This document shows positions 17,205-24,932 of a DNA stretch of 47,524 bases, in pieces. How positions within the stretch are numbered: position 1 is the first letter of the stretch; each line of letters opens with the position of its first letter. The translations under genes were made by a program, and so were the position numbers. Source of the DNA: Deltaproteobacteria bacterium (GTDB lineage: Bacteria > Myxococcota_A > Polyangia > JACPQR01); NCBI GenBank assembly GCA_016190375.1, contig JACPQR010000020.1, forward strand, positions 67,665-115,188, written 5' to 3'. The notes beneath the pieces were generated by a model that ran no database searches, had not been told where the DNA came from, and worked only from the letters and a program-made list of their open reading frames with translations.

Positions 17205-17600
17205 CTACCAGACGGACTGGACGTGCGCGTACTTCCTGATCCGTTTGTCGCTCGTCACGATGGGAACGCCAAGGCGGCGGGCCAGCGCAACTATGAACCG
17301 GTCGGCGGGGTCGCGATGGAACGAGCCAGGCAGCGACGTGCTCTGCACGGCCTCATCGACCTCGAGCGGCACGAGCCGAACTCGGGGATAGCCAGCGGCG
17401 ACCGCGATCCAGGACGCCACATCGCGGTCGAGCTCCAGCTTGCCCAAAGAGTGCTTGAGAGCCACCTCCCAGGCCGAGACGACGGAGACCAAGATCTCCC
17501 CGCCAGCCTCCTCGCGCTGGATTCTTCGCAGCGCTCGCCGGGACAGCCTCTTCGGATCAGCCGCCCAGAAGACCCAGGCGTTCGTATCGAGGACGATCAC
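17205..17600 (-). CDS. PIN-domain toxin paired with a Phd/YefM antitoxin
   Basis: 131 aa, GTG start inside the antitoxin stop (GTGA overlap). 'MIVLDTNAWVFW' supplies the first PIN Asp (D5), 'SVVSAWEVALK' the Glu, and 'GSFHRDPADRFIVALAR' plus 'IVTSDKRI' the C-terminal Asp ligands. The 'HRDPxDR' form is typical of the PIN subfamily that partners Phd-type antitoxins. Expected to be an RNase poisoned by its antitoxin. It lies 86 nt from the start of giant protein B on the same strand. Confidence 0.88.
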   Translation of the reverse strand: MIVLDTNAWVFWAADPKRLSRRALRRIQREEAGGEILVSVVSAWEVALKHSLGKLELDRDVASWIAVAAGYPRVRLVPLEVDEAVQSTSLPGSFHRDPADRFIVALARRLGVPIVTSDKRIRKYAHVQSVW

Positions 17601-17833
17601 TCCTCGAGGGCCTCCCAGAGCCCTTCGATCGGTCGATCGAAATCCCGACTGATCCGCCGCAGGCTTCCGCGCAGCGGATGGCGCAAAGCAGGACGCACCG
17701 GCGGCCCCTCGGGCACGATCCGCGCCACCGGCCGTCCACGCCGCGTGACGACCACCTGATCGCCGGCCTCGACGGCGTGAAGAAGCGGGCCGATCCGATC
17801 GCGGAGCTGCCTCACGGATGCGATTCGAGTCAT
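17597..17833 (-). CDS. Phd/YefM-family antitoxin
   Basis: 78 aa from the ATG at 17833; the frame is open to 17950, but an upstream start would include the promoter and operator. 'MTRIASVRQLRDRIGPLLHAVEAGDQVVVTRRGRPVARIVPEG' (residues 1-43) is the Phd/YefM DNA-binding fold, with the 'V-V-x-x-R-G-x-P-V-A' signature; the acidic C-terminus 'DRPIEGLWEALEE' is the likely toxin-neutralising tail. It overlaps the toxin gene by 4 nt. Paired TGTACA sites flank the promoter, in line with autoregulation. Confidence 0.88.
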   Translation of the reverse strand: MTRIASVRQLRDRIGPLLHAVEAGDQVVVTRRGRPVARIVPEGPPVRPALRHPLRGSLRRISRDFDRPIEGLWEALEE

Positions 17834-17868
17834 GTACACATCATGACGCGGCTGTGTACACCTGTCTA
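17833..17868 (-). promoter_or_regulatory. Leaderless promoter with two TGTACA operators for the Phd-PIN module
   Basis: TAGACA (17863-17868) and CATGAT (17840-17845) have a 17-nt spacer; the ATG follows 6 nt after the -10. TGTACA occurs at 17833-17838 (touching the start codon) and at 17855-17860 (within GTGTACAC), centres 22 bp apart. TGTACA is the known core of YefM operators. Confidence 0.65.
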
Positions 17869-17903
17869 GATCGAGCACAGCGCCCGGAGCCGCTGCCTTC
17901 GTA

Positions 17904-17932
17904 GTGACCTCTTCTTGCGCCTGGCCTATGCT
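17904..17932 (+). promoter_or_regulatory. Promoter of the esterase gene, leaderless
   Basis: GTGACC (17904-17909), a 17-nt spacer and TATGCT (17927-17932); the ATG at 17941 follows after 8 nt. The 108 nt between this ATG and the divergent Phd gene hold both promoters. Confidence 0.5.
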
Positions 17933-17940
17933 CGGGTGCA

Positions 17941-19578
17941 ATGCGGCCAATCAGATCTTGCGTCTCATCCTTCCTGGTGTTCGCCCTGGCACTCTGCCCT
18001 GCCTGCGGTGACGACGATGACGACGGGCCCCAGCCTGCGACCGACGCCGGCGTCGACGCGGCGCCCGAGGTCGACGCCGGCGTCGACGCGGCGGCCGCGG
18101 ACCCGCTCGTGGTCGAGACGACCTCGGGCCCTGTTCGGGGCGCGGAGCGGGACGGGGTCAGGTCGTTCCTGGGGATCCCGTACGCGGCGCCCCCGGTCGG
18201 CGAGCGCCGGTGGCAGCCCCCGGCGCCGCCCGAGCCGTGGGACGAGCCGCGCGAGGCGACCGCGCTCGGCCCGCCTTGCCCCCAGCAGGAGCTCCTGACG
18301 GACGACCTGGTCGAGGGCACGAGCGAGGATTGCCTCTCGCTCAACATCTGGGCGCCGGCGGACGCCGACGGGACGCTGCCCGTGATGCTCTGGATCCACG
18401 GTGGTGGTTTCGTGACCGGCTCCAACGCCGAGTCGCTGTACGACGGTCACCTCATGGTCGCGGGCCAGCACGTCGTCGTCGTCGCCATCAACTACCGCCT
18501 GGGTCCGGCGGGCTTCCTCGCGCTGCCGGGGCTCGGCGAGGGGCAGGGCGTCTATGGCCTCCTCGATCAGCAGGCGGCGATGCGCTGGGTGCAGGACAAC
18601 GTCCGTGCGTTCGGCGGCGATCCGGACGCCGTCACGATCTTCGGCGAGTCCGCCGGGAGCTTCAGCGTCTGCCTCCAACTCGTCTCGCCCTCGAGCGAGG
18701 GCCTGTTCCGCAGCGCGATCATGGAGAGCGGCTCCTGCTCGTTCCCCTTCAGCGACCTGGAGGAGGCTCAGGCGACGGGCGAGGCGCTGGCTGCCGCCGT
18801 CGGATGCGACGACGACGAGGATGAGGTGGCTTGCTTGCGCGGGATCGAGGCGAACGACCTCGTCGTGGCCCTCCAGGCTCCGGAGGACGCGGCCTTCACC
18901 GAGACGTTCATCTGGTTCCCCGCGGTCGACGGCACGCTGCTCCCCGACCAGCCATTCACGCTCCTCGAGGAAGGCAGGTTCGCGGCGGTCCCGACGCTCA
19001 TCGGCACGAACTCGGACGAGGCCACTATCTTCGCGCGATTCGGCTACGCGGACCTGGACGCTGCGGGCTACGAGGCGGAGGTCCGGGCCCAGGCCGGCGA
19101 GTACGCGGACGAGGTGCTCGCCGAGTATCCCGTGGACGCCTTCGAGACCGTCCAGGACGCCCTCGCAGTGCTGATCACGGACTACTTCTTCGTCTGCCCC
19201 ACGCGCCGCGCCGCGCGCGCCTTCGAGGCCGCCGGGCAGGACGTCTTCATGTACGAGTTCGCGCACGAGATCGACTTCCCGCTGCTCTCCGGGCTCGGCG
19301 CGTTCCACGGGTCCGAGCTCCTCTTCGTCTGGGGCAACCCTTACCTCGGCTACGAGATGAGCGAGGAGGAGCGCCCGCTGTCGGTGGAGATGCAGACGCG
19401 GTGGGCTCGCTTCGCGGCCACGGCGAACCCGAATGATCCCGAGGCCCGGGACTGGCCGAACTGGACGCCCGACCCGGCCGTCCACGCGGTGCTCGACCTC
19501 CCGCTGCCGATCGCTACGACCGAGGGTCTGCGCGAGGACAGATGCGACTTCTGGGACACGATCCCGCTCGGCGAGTGA
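17941..19578 (+). CDS. Carboxylesterase type B lipoprotein
   Basis: 545 aa. Lipoprotein signal peptide ending 'LCPACG', then an acidic DDDDD and 'DAGVDAAPEVDAGVDAAA' spacer that should hold the enzyme off the membrane. The type-B esterase/lipase fold follows: 'FLGIPYAAPPVGERRW', 'SEDCLSLNIW', oxyanion 'HGGGF', nucleophile elbow 'FGESAGS' with S237, acid E360 in 'NSDEATIF', and H456 in 'FHGSELLF'. All triad residues are present, so it should hydrolyse carboxylic esters outside the cytoplasm. Substrate is unknown. Cys in 'EDCLS' and 'GSCSF' allow disulfides as in cholinesterase-like enzymes. Monocistronic by layout. Confidence 0.92.
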   Translation: MRPIRSCVSSFLVFALALCPACGDDDDDGPQPATDAGVDAAPEVDAGVDAAAADPLVVETTSGPVRGAERDGVRSFLGIPYAAPPVGERRWQPPAPPEPWDEPREATALGPPCPQQELLTDDLVEGTSEDCLSLNIWAPADADGTLPVMLWIHGGGFVTGSNAESLYDGHLMVAGQHVVVVAINYRLGPAGFLALPGLGEGQGVYGLLDQQAAMRWVQDNVRAFGGDPDAVTIFGESAGSFSVCLQLVSPSSEGLFRSAIMESGSCSFPFSDLEEAQATGEALAAAVGCDDDEDEVACLRGIEANDLVVALQAPEDAAFTETFIWFPAVDGTLLPDQPFTLLEEGRFAAVPTLIGTNSDEATIFARFGYADLDAAGYEAEVRAQAGEYADEVLAEYPVDAFETVQDALAVLITDYFFVCPTRRAARAFEAAGQDVFMYEFAHEIDFPLLSGLGAFHGSELLFVWGNPYLGYEMSEEERPLSVEMQTRWARFAATANPNDPEARDWPNWTPDPAVHAVLDLPLPIATTEGLREDRCDFWDTIPLGE

Positions 19579-19616
19579 CATAGATCCTCTCCGGAGTCGG
19601 GCCGTCTACGCGGCCC

Positions 19617-21005
19617 ATGTCCCGAGCCGCGCTCGCCGTCCTCTTCCTCGCCTCGCCCCTCATCCTCACCTGTGGAGGGCTGTCCGCCCGGCCGACGCCC
19701 CGCGACCCCGGCGTCCTGACCCTGCAGGGTGCGCTCGGCAACCGCTGGGTGCGCGCCGTGCAGCAGGACCACGCGATCGCGAGGGTCCGGGTCGGAACTC
19801 GGCCGCCCGTCGCGGGTCGCCGCCCGCCGATCAACCTCGCGCTCGTCGTGGACACCTCGGGCTCGATGGAGGGCGGTCCGATCGCCGACGCCCGGACCGC
19901 GAGCCTCGCGCTCCTCGAGACGCTGGCGGAGGGCGACAGGCTGGCGGTCGTGGTCTTCCACTCGAGGACGGAGGTGCTCCTCCCCTCGACCGAGCTCGAC
20001 GAGGACAACCTCGCCGAGGTCGAGACGAAGCTCCGCCGGATGCAGGCACGAGGGACCACGGACATGGCCGGGGGCCTGAGCGCCGGCGTCGAGGAGGTGG
20101 TCCGTCACCTCGTGCCCGACGGCCTGAACCGGGTTGTCCTCCTCGGCGACGGCGTGCCCAACGACCCCGCGCCGATCCGAGCCATGGCCCAGGCCGCGGG
20201 TGAGCGGGGCGTCTCGATCACGGCGCTCGGGCTCGGTCCCGATTACAACGAGACCCTGATGGCCTCGATCGCGCAGCTCTCGGGAGGCCGTTTCCACTTC
20301 GTGCGGGAGTCTGCGCAGATGGCCAGCGTCTTCCGCAACGAGGTCCTGCGGCTCAAGCGGGTCTACGCTCGCAACGCGGTGGTCAAGCTCACGCCCGGCC
20401 CAGGCGTCAGGATCGAGAGCGTGGTCGGGCAGAACGTCTCGCAGGCGGGCGGCCAGGTCGCCGTCAGCATCGGCGACATCAGCCAGGGCGAGGCACGCGA
20501 TCTGATCGTTCGGCTGGCGACCGACGGCCATCGCGACGGGTCCTCCGTCGAGCTCATGGACGCGATCATGGAGTTCGACGACGCTCTGGTCGGTGCCGGG
20601 CGGCTCGAGCGGCGCGTCTACTTCGGGGCCCGGGCGACGGCCGACGAGGCGCGCATCACCTCGGGGCGCAACCTCGAGGTAGAGCGGGCCGCGGAGCGCA
20701 TGCAGGCAGCCGCGGTGACGATCGAGGCGATCGCCATGGCCCGCGATGGCGAGATCGACCGCGCGCGCGAGGTCCTCGCCCGGGCCGCCACCGAGGCGCA
20801 GCAGCGGGCGCAGGCCACGGGCAGCGCCGACTACGATGCCCAGGCGGAGGGGTACAGGAGCCTGTCCGGAGCGCTCCCGTCAGTGGCCCCGGCCGAGCCG
20901 AGCCCGGCGCCCGCCGCGCGCCAGGCGGCCCCGCCGCCCCTCGCCGACGCGATCGAGGTGCGCCGGGCCCACGACGAGGCCATGACCGAGCTATCGACGC
21001 ACTGA
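19617..21005 (+). CDS. Exported von Willebrand factor A (VWA) domain protein
   Basis: 462 aa. The N-terminal hydrophobic segment 'LAVLFLASPLILTCGG' is a signal peptide with a poor lipobox. The VWA domain at about residues 70-250 has a complete MIDAS: 'VVDTSGSM' (DxSxS), 'GTTDMAGG' (Thr) and 'LLGDGVPND' (Asp). A beta-rich region follows, then a C-terminal helical repeat-like part ('AAERMQAAAVTIEAIAMA') and an Ala/Pro-rich stretch. Such proteins bind metal-dependent ligands at the cell surface in myxobacteria; the partner is unknown. It starts 39 nt after the esterase stop. Confidence 0.88.
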   Translation: MSRAALAVLFLASPLILTCGGLSARPTPRDPGVLTLQGALGNRWVRAVQQDHAIARVRVGTRPPVAGRRPPINLALVVDTSGSMEGGPIADARTASLALLETLAEGDRLAVVVFHSRTEVLLPSTELDEDNLAEVETKLRRMQARGTTDMAGGLSAGVEEVVRHLVPDGLNRVVLLGDGVPNDPAPIRAMAQAAGERGVSITALGLGPDYNETLMASIAQLSGGRFHFVRESAQMASVFRNEVLRLKRVYARNAVVKLTPGPGVRIESVVGQNVSQAGGQVAVSIGDISQGEARDLIVRLATDGHRDGSSVELMDAIMEFDDALVGAGRLERRVYFGARATADEARITSGRNLEVERAAERMQAAAVTIEAIAMARDGEIDRAREVLARAATEAQQRAQATGSADYDAQAEGYRSLSGALPSVAPAEPSPAPAARQAAPPPLADAIEVRRAHDEAMTELSTH

Positions 21006-21024
21006 CGTCGCCATACTGTCCGAG

Positions 21025-21237
21025 GTGACAAACGAGCCCGCGAGCATCCTCGGGCGCTACGAGCTCATCCGGCCGATCGGACGCGGGGGAATGGGCGAGG
21101 TCTTCCTCGGCCGCATGACACCAGGGGGTTTACGCCCGGCGGCGCTTGTGCAAGCGTCCCGGAGCGTGAATCAACAGGCCCGGCGGGCCGTCGAAGCCGC
21201 GCTCGGCAGTCCGGATGATAGGGGAGGAGACGCATGA
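21025..21237 (+). pseudogene. Remnant of a Hanks-type Ser/Thr kinase N-terminus
   Basis: A 70-codon frame opens with a GTG start and 'ILGRYELIRPIGRGGMGEVFLGRM', the glycine-rich loop of a bacterial Ser/Thr kinase. The similarity stops at about residue 36: no VAxK lysine, HRD or DFG follows in any frame before the next gene. CATACT lies 7 nt upstream of the GTG, so the old promoter looks intact. The simplest reading is a large internal or 3' deletion that left a stub; the frame runs 4 nt into the following gene. Confidence 0.6.
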
Positions 21238-21704
21238 GAAGTCGAGTGCTCTCGATGGCGGTCGGTGCGTTGGTCCTGGTTTCGGCCCTGGCGGCGTTCG
21301 CGCTGCCCAGGTCGCAGCTCCGGGGACGACCGCAGATCGAAATAGGCCGCGAGCTCGGCTACTTCCTCTGGATGGACGGCGCGGTCCTGCACATCCGCTG
21401 GACGACGCTCAACCCCGAGAACCACGTCTTCCGCGGCGAGGTCATCGTGCAGCAAGGCGACCTGACGAACCTCACCAGGGTCAGCCTCGAGACCTCGGAC
21501 CGGGCGACGCTCGAGAGCCCGCAGCGCCTCGAGTGGAACGCGACCGAGCACCTCGGGCTCGACGGTCTCGACATCACCCTGCCCGGCCCCGCGAAGGTCT
21601 TGCTCTTCATCGACAACCGCCCGGCACAGAAGCCGGCGATCTTCCTCGGCGGTCGCAAGAAGAACCCCACGGCCGTGGGAGAGATCGAGATCGCCGGCCG
21701 CTAG
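21234..21704 (+). CDS. Small exported protein of unknown function
   Basis: 156 aa. A strong ribosome site (GGGGAGGAG) precedes the ATG. An N-terminal signal peptide or anchor ('VLSMAVGALVLVSALAAFALP') is followed by a hydrophilic, beta-rich domain with 'RWTTLNPENHVFRGEVIV' and 'WNATEHLGLDGLDITLPGPA'. The alternating pattern suggests an immunoglobulin-like beta sandwich, but no family was recognised. No cysteines after the signal peptide. Its start overlaps the end of the kinase stub by 4 nt, so it may have been downstream of the intact kinase gene. Confidence 0.7.
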   Translation: MRSRVLSMAVGALVLVSALAAFALPRSQLRGRPQIEIGRELGYFLWMDGAVLHIRWTTLNPENHVFRGEVIVQQGDLTNLTRVSLETSDRATLESPQRLEWNATEHLGLDGLDITLPGPAKVLLFIDNRPAQKPAIFLGGRKKNPTAVGEIEIAGR

Positions 21705-21710
21705 CCTCCC

Positions 21711-22364
21711 TCACCATCTCTCGATGGGCCAGCCGCGTCGGCGGGCGATCCACCTGAGCCGGAGATCGGGGTTGATCGCCACGGGCCGGGCGACTCGCTC
21801 GAAGAGCGGGAGGTCGGTGGCGCTGTCGGAGTAAAAGCTCGCCTCTGCAAGGGCGAACCCCAGCCGGTCGCCCATCTGGCTCGCCCGCAAGAGCTTGCCG
21901 TGGCCGTAGCAAAGAGGATAGCGCGGCTTGCCCGTGAAGCGGCCGTCGACGACCTCGAGCTCCGTTGCCACCACGTGCTCGATGCCGAGCTCGCGAGCGA
22001 CGGGCCATGCGGCGTAGGGCGACGCGCCCGTGACGATCACCACGAACTCGCCGTTCCGCCGGTGTCGGTCCACCGCGCGCCTGCCGCCCTCGGCGAGGTG
22101 CTGGCGCACGTAGCGACGGAACCAGTCCTCACAGGAGCGCATGAACTCGCCCTCATCGCGCCCGGCGAGGCTCGCGAGCGCACGCTCGGCCACCCTCGGC
22201 GCGTCGATCACGCCGAGCGTGTACTGGAGGACCCACCACGCCACGCGCAGCGCGTCGCGAAAGGTCGCTTCACCGCGGTCGCGCTGGTACCGGATGAACA
22301 GCCCGGCCGTCTCGCGCCGGACGAGCGTGCGATCGAGGTCGAACAGGGCGGCGCGCCGGGCCAC
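21711..22364 (-). CDS. HAD-IB family hydrolase (phosphoserine phosphatase-like)
   Basis: 217 aa, GTG start. HAD motif I is 'FDLDRTLV' (D9, D11, T13), motif II 'VIVTGAS', and motif IV 'YSDSATDLPLFERV'; the helical cap between motifs I and II fits subfamily IB (SerB, MprA-like and lipid-modifying phosphatases). 'R-x-E-x-A-G-L-F-I-R-Y' after motif I is common in IB members acting on large substrates. Cytoplasmic. Converges on the previous gene with a 6-nt gap. Substrate not assignable. Confidence 0.85.
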   Translation of the reverse strand: MARRAALFDLDRTLVRRETAGLFIRYQRDRGEATFRDALRVAWWVLQYTLGVIDAPRVAERALASLAGRDEGEFMRSCEDWFRRYVRQHLAEGGRRAVDRHRRNGEFVVIVTGASPYAAWPVARELGIEHVVATELEVVDGRFTGKPRYPLCYGHGKLLRASQMGDRLGFALAEASFYSDSATDLPLFERVARPVAINPDLRLRWIARRRGWPIERW

Positions 22365-22382
22365 GCCAGTTCATAGCATCAG

Positions 22383-23501
22383 CTAGCGCGGAGCAGTAGC
22401 GCGAGCGGGTCCAGCGGCGCGCTCGAGCCGGGAGCGCGCGCGAGCGCCCCAGGAGACGACCGAGGCCGAGGCGAGGTCGACGATCTCGATCGTCGTCGGC
22501 ACGAAGGCGGAGGCGTCCCCCCATGCGTCGCCGTCCTGCTCGGAGGTCGGCCGCTCGTGCGATGCCAGGCCCAGTCGGCGGCCATCCGGCGAGAGCGCGA
22601 TCGCGGTGTAGCGGTGCTGGCCGCGCACGTCGGCGACCAGACGGCCAGTCGAGGGCTCGACCACCAGGATGCGGCCCCGCGCGTCGTCGGTCGCGGCGAC
22701 GATCCGACCGTCGGCGCTCGCGACGATCGGCTGCTCCGCACGCGTCCAGCTCTCCTCGGTCAGCGCCGGCGGCGCGCCTTCGGCGAGCGCGACTCGGAAC
22801 AGCTTCCAGCCGGCCGGCGTCCGCTCGACGAAGCGGAACGAACCGGGGCTCGCGCCACCCTCGACGAGGTGACGCTCGACGCCCTCGGCCGGGACCGGTC
22901 CGACCTGCACGAGCCCGCGCCCGGAGACGGGGACGAGGTGGAGGTTGCCGCTCGCGCGCAGGACGGCCAGCCGGTCGTCGTCCAGCCACAGGGCGTCGAC
23001 CGCCGGCAGCCGCCGGATCGGTCGGTGCGAGCCGAGCTCGAAGACCCGCGCTGCCGCGTCGTCGATGCTCGAGCCGAGGACGACCGCGCGAGTCTTCGAA
23101 GGCGAGACGCGAACGTCGTGAACGCCGATCATGTCCCAGGCGCGCCCCGCCGGACGGCGCGCACCCGTCGCGAGGTCGACGGCGACGAGCTGGATCGACG
23201 TCAGCTCGCAGCCGCCGCCGTCGTCGCCGCGCTCCTCGATCGTCACGAGCATGCTTCCGTCGGCGGCGAAGTCGGCGAGCTGGTGCCGAGCGCGGCCAGC
23301 TGCCGCCAGCTCCGCGGGCGCGCCGGCGGCGGCGGCCCTGACGACGCGGCCGTCCGGATCCGCGAGGGCCAGGAGCGAGCCGTCCCGGGCGAAGAGGACG
23401 CGGTGCTTCACCTCCATCGGCGCCGAGCACGCACTCGCGTGCGCGCCCTCGAGGAAGGGCACGAGCGCGCATGCCGCTGCGAGAGACGTCCGGAGCTTCA
23501 T
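22383..23501 (-). CDS. Exported beta-propeller-like (PD40/WD40-type) protein
   Basis: 372 aa from the ATG at 23501. A signal peptide 'LRTSLAAACALVPFLEGAHASAC' is followed by repeated blade-like strands such as 'HRVLFARDGSLLALADPDG', 'HDVRVSPSKTRAVVLGS' and 'TAIALSPDGRRLGLASHE', the pattern of TolB/PD40 propellers. No catalytic residues. The start codon overlaps the stop of the GHKL-zincin gene (ATGA), so the two are co-translated although one is cytoplasmic-looking and the other exported. Probably a binding or scaffold protein. Confidence 0.7.
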   Translation of the reverse strand: MKLRTSLAAACALVPFLEGAHASACSAPMEVKHRVLFARDGSLLALADPDGRVVRAAAAGAPAELAAAGRARHQLADFAADGSMLVTIEERGDDGGGCELTSIQLVAVDLATGARRPAGRAWDMIGVHDVRVSPSKTRAVVLGSSIDDAAARVFELGSHRPIRRLPAVDALWLDDDRLAVLRASGNLHLVPVSGRGLVQVGPVPAEGVERHLVEGGASPGSFRFVERTPAGWKLFRVALAEGAPPALTEESWTRAEQPIVASADGRIVAATDDARGRILVVEPSTGRLVADVRGQHRYTAIALSPDGRRLGLASHERPTSEQDGDAWGDASAFVPTTIEIVDLASASVVSWGARARSRLERAAGPARATAPR

Positions 23502-24892
23502 CTCGACCTCCGGCCCAAGAGGGCGACGGTCCGACCCGCGAGGTTCTGGAGGCGATCGATGAACACCCTGTCGTGCTCCGGATGCCCGAGGTGGGCGAGC
23601 TCGTGGAGGATGACGCCGAGGGTGGCCGGTTCGTACGGGTCGTCGAAGTCGAGCGCGCTCGCGACGTTGAAGCGGATCTCGGCCGCGGCCACGTCGGTGC
23701 AGGCGTCCTCGAGGAGGCCATCGGAGGACACTTGCTTGTGCACGAAGAGCACGCGGACCTTGGCGTCGCATAGCTTCTTCGCCAGCCAAACCACGAAATC
23801 GGCGAAGGCGCGCTGGGACTCCGTGGGCTCGACGGGCTGCTCGGCGAGCTCCTCCTCGTGCTTGCGGACGAAGCCCTCGGCGGTGAGCATCGCGCGGGAG
23901 AGCGTGGCGAGCATCCCACGAGGGATGGCGGAGGTGTCCACGACGTGAGCTCCGAGCTGGCGGGCTCGATCGTTGACCCTGTCGCTGCCGCCCAGGACCG
24001 CCCGGCGGGGGAAGGTCCTCGACACGAAGGCATCGAGCGTGCGCTGCGACACGCTCGTCCTGGCGAGCACCTCCGCGACCCAGTCGGCGCGCAGGTCCTG
24101 GGCGTCGAGCCAGCTCGAGGCGAGCTCGTCGAGGAGCGTCTGCTTGAGCCTGAGCTTGTAGCCCTCGGACGCCCCGTCGCGACCGTGGCCCAGAGGGACG
24201 CGCTGCTCGACGTCCACGTGCCAGGGAACGTTCACCGGCTCGATCGGGATCCCCATCTCGTAGAGCTGCGGGGTGTCGCCGCGTCTGGGATGGTACAGCG
24301 CGATCCGGGTACCGCGCTCCACCGCGCGCTCCACACCGTCGCGGACGATGACGGTCTCGAGGTCGCAAGGCTCCAGAGCGACGAGCTGGCGTGGTCTGCG
24401 CACGACCCTGCCGCGCACGCGCAGCGTCGTCTTGCGTGGAGGGATGACGAGACGAAGGCTCGCCACGGCTTCCTCGAGCTCCTCCGGCGTCGAGCGGCGA
24501 TACAGCACGAGGCGCGACCCTTTGGTGCGCTCGTTCGGGACGGCCCGCCGCCCGTATCGATCGAAGATGACGGTCGTGCCGGTCGTCTGGACCTCGGCCG
24601 CGTCCATGGCGGCGATGAGCTCCTTCAGACCCCGCCCCATGCGCCCGCGCTTGACCGGCGTGTCGTTCTTGTCCGACAAATAGACGGTGTAAATCAGGGA
24701 CAGGTCGCCGAAGCCACTCGTCGCATCGTCCTCGACGATGAGCCGGTCCGGGCCGATGTCCACCTCGACGGATCCGGCCTCCTGATCGAACGCGTTCTGC
24801 AGGGCCTCGAGGAGGAGCCGCGAGAGGGGCCGGCCCGCGGACAACCTGCGCCAGCCGTCGTTCGAGATCTCGAACCAGTTCCGGCGACCCAT
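23498..24892 (-). CDS. GHKL (Hsp90/MutL/MORC-type) ATPase fused to a SprT/WLM-like zincin
   Basis: 464 aa from the ATG at 24892 (an in-frame start at 24949 would cross the divergent gene). The N-terminal Bergerat ATPase motifs are: N-box 'LLLEALQNAFDQ' (E29, N33), 'VEDDATSGFGD' (D55/D56) and 'GRMGRGLKE' (83-91, GxxGxG form). A middle domain of about 250 residues has no family I recognise. The C-terminus has 'VILHELAHLGHPEHDRVF' at 427-444, matching the HExxHx(5)HxxxF pattern of SprT/WLM/YgjP zinc metallopeptidases, with H430, E431, H434 and H440. No signal peptide, so cytoplasmic. Likely an ATP-gated clamp controlling a protease. First gene of a two-gene operon. Confidence 0.75.
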   Translation of the reverse strand: MGRRNWFEISNDGWRRLSAGRPLSRLLLEALQNAFDQEAGSVEVDIGPDRLIVEDDATSGFGDLSLIYTVYLSDKNDTPVKRGRMGRGLKELIAAMDAAEVQTTGTTVIFDRYGRRAVPNERTKGSRLVLYRRSTPEELEEAVASLRLVIPPRKTTLRVRGRVVRRPRQLVALEPCDLETVIVRDGVERAVERGTRIALYHPRRGDTPQLYEMGIPIEPVNVPWHVDVEQRVPLGHGRDGASEGYKLRLKQTLLDELASSWLDAQDLRADWVAEVLARTSVSQRTLDAFVSRTFPRRAVLGGSDRVNDRARQLGAHVVDTSAIPRGMLATLSRAMLTAEGFVRKHEEELAEQPVEPTESQRAFADFVVWLAKKLCDAKVRVLFVHKQVSSDGLLEDACTDVAAAEIRFNVASALDFDDPYEPATLGVILHELAHLGHPEHDRVFIDRLQNLAGRTVALLGRRSR

Positions 24893-24904
24893 GTCGGCCC
24901 GTGA

Positions 24905-24921
24905 AGTATACGGGGTATGCT
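24905..24921. promoter_or_regulatory. Divergent promoter pair
   Basis: Minus strand: TATACT (24905-24910) lies 12 nt before the ATG at 24892. Plus strand: TATGCT (24916-24921) lies 11 nt before the ATG at 24933. The two -10 boxes are only 5 bp apart, so the two transcripts must compete for RNA polymerase. Confidence 0.4.
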
Positions 24922-24932
24922 CCGGCGAGACC

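Noticed and set aside
12694..17391. A plus-strand frame of 1565 codons opposite giant protein B and the PIN toxin.
   Set aside because: Same reason: no recognisable motif, biased composition, and the opposite strand carries all conserved cysteines of the activase family.
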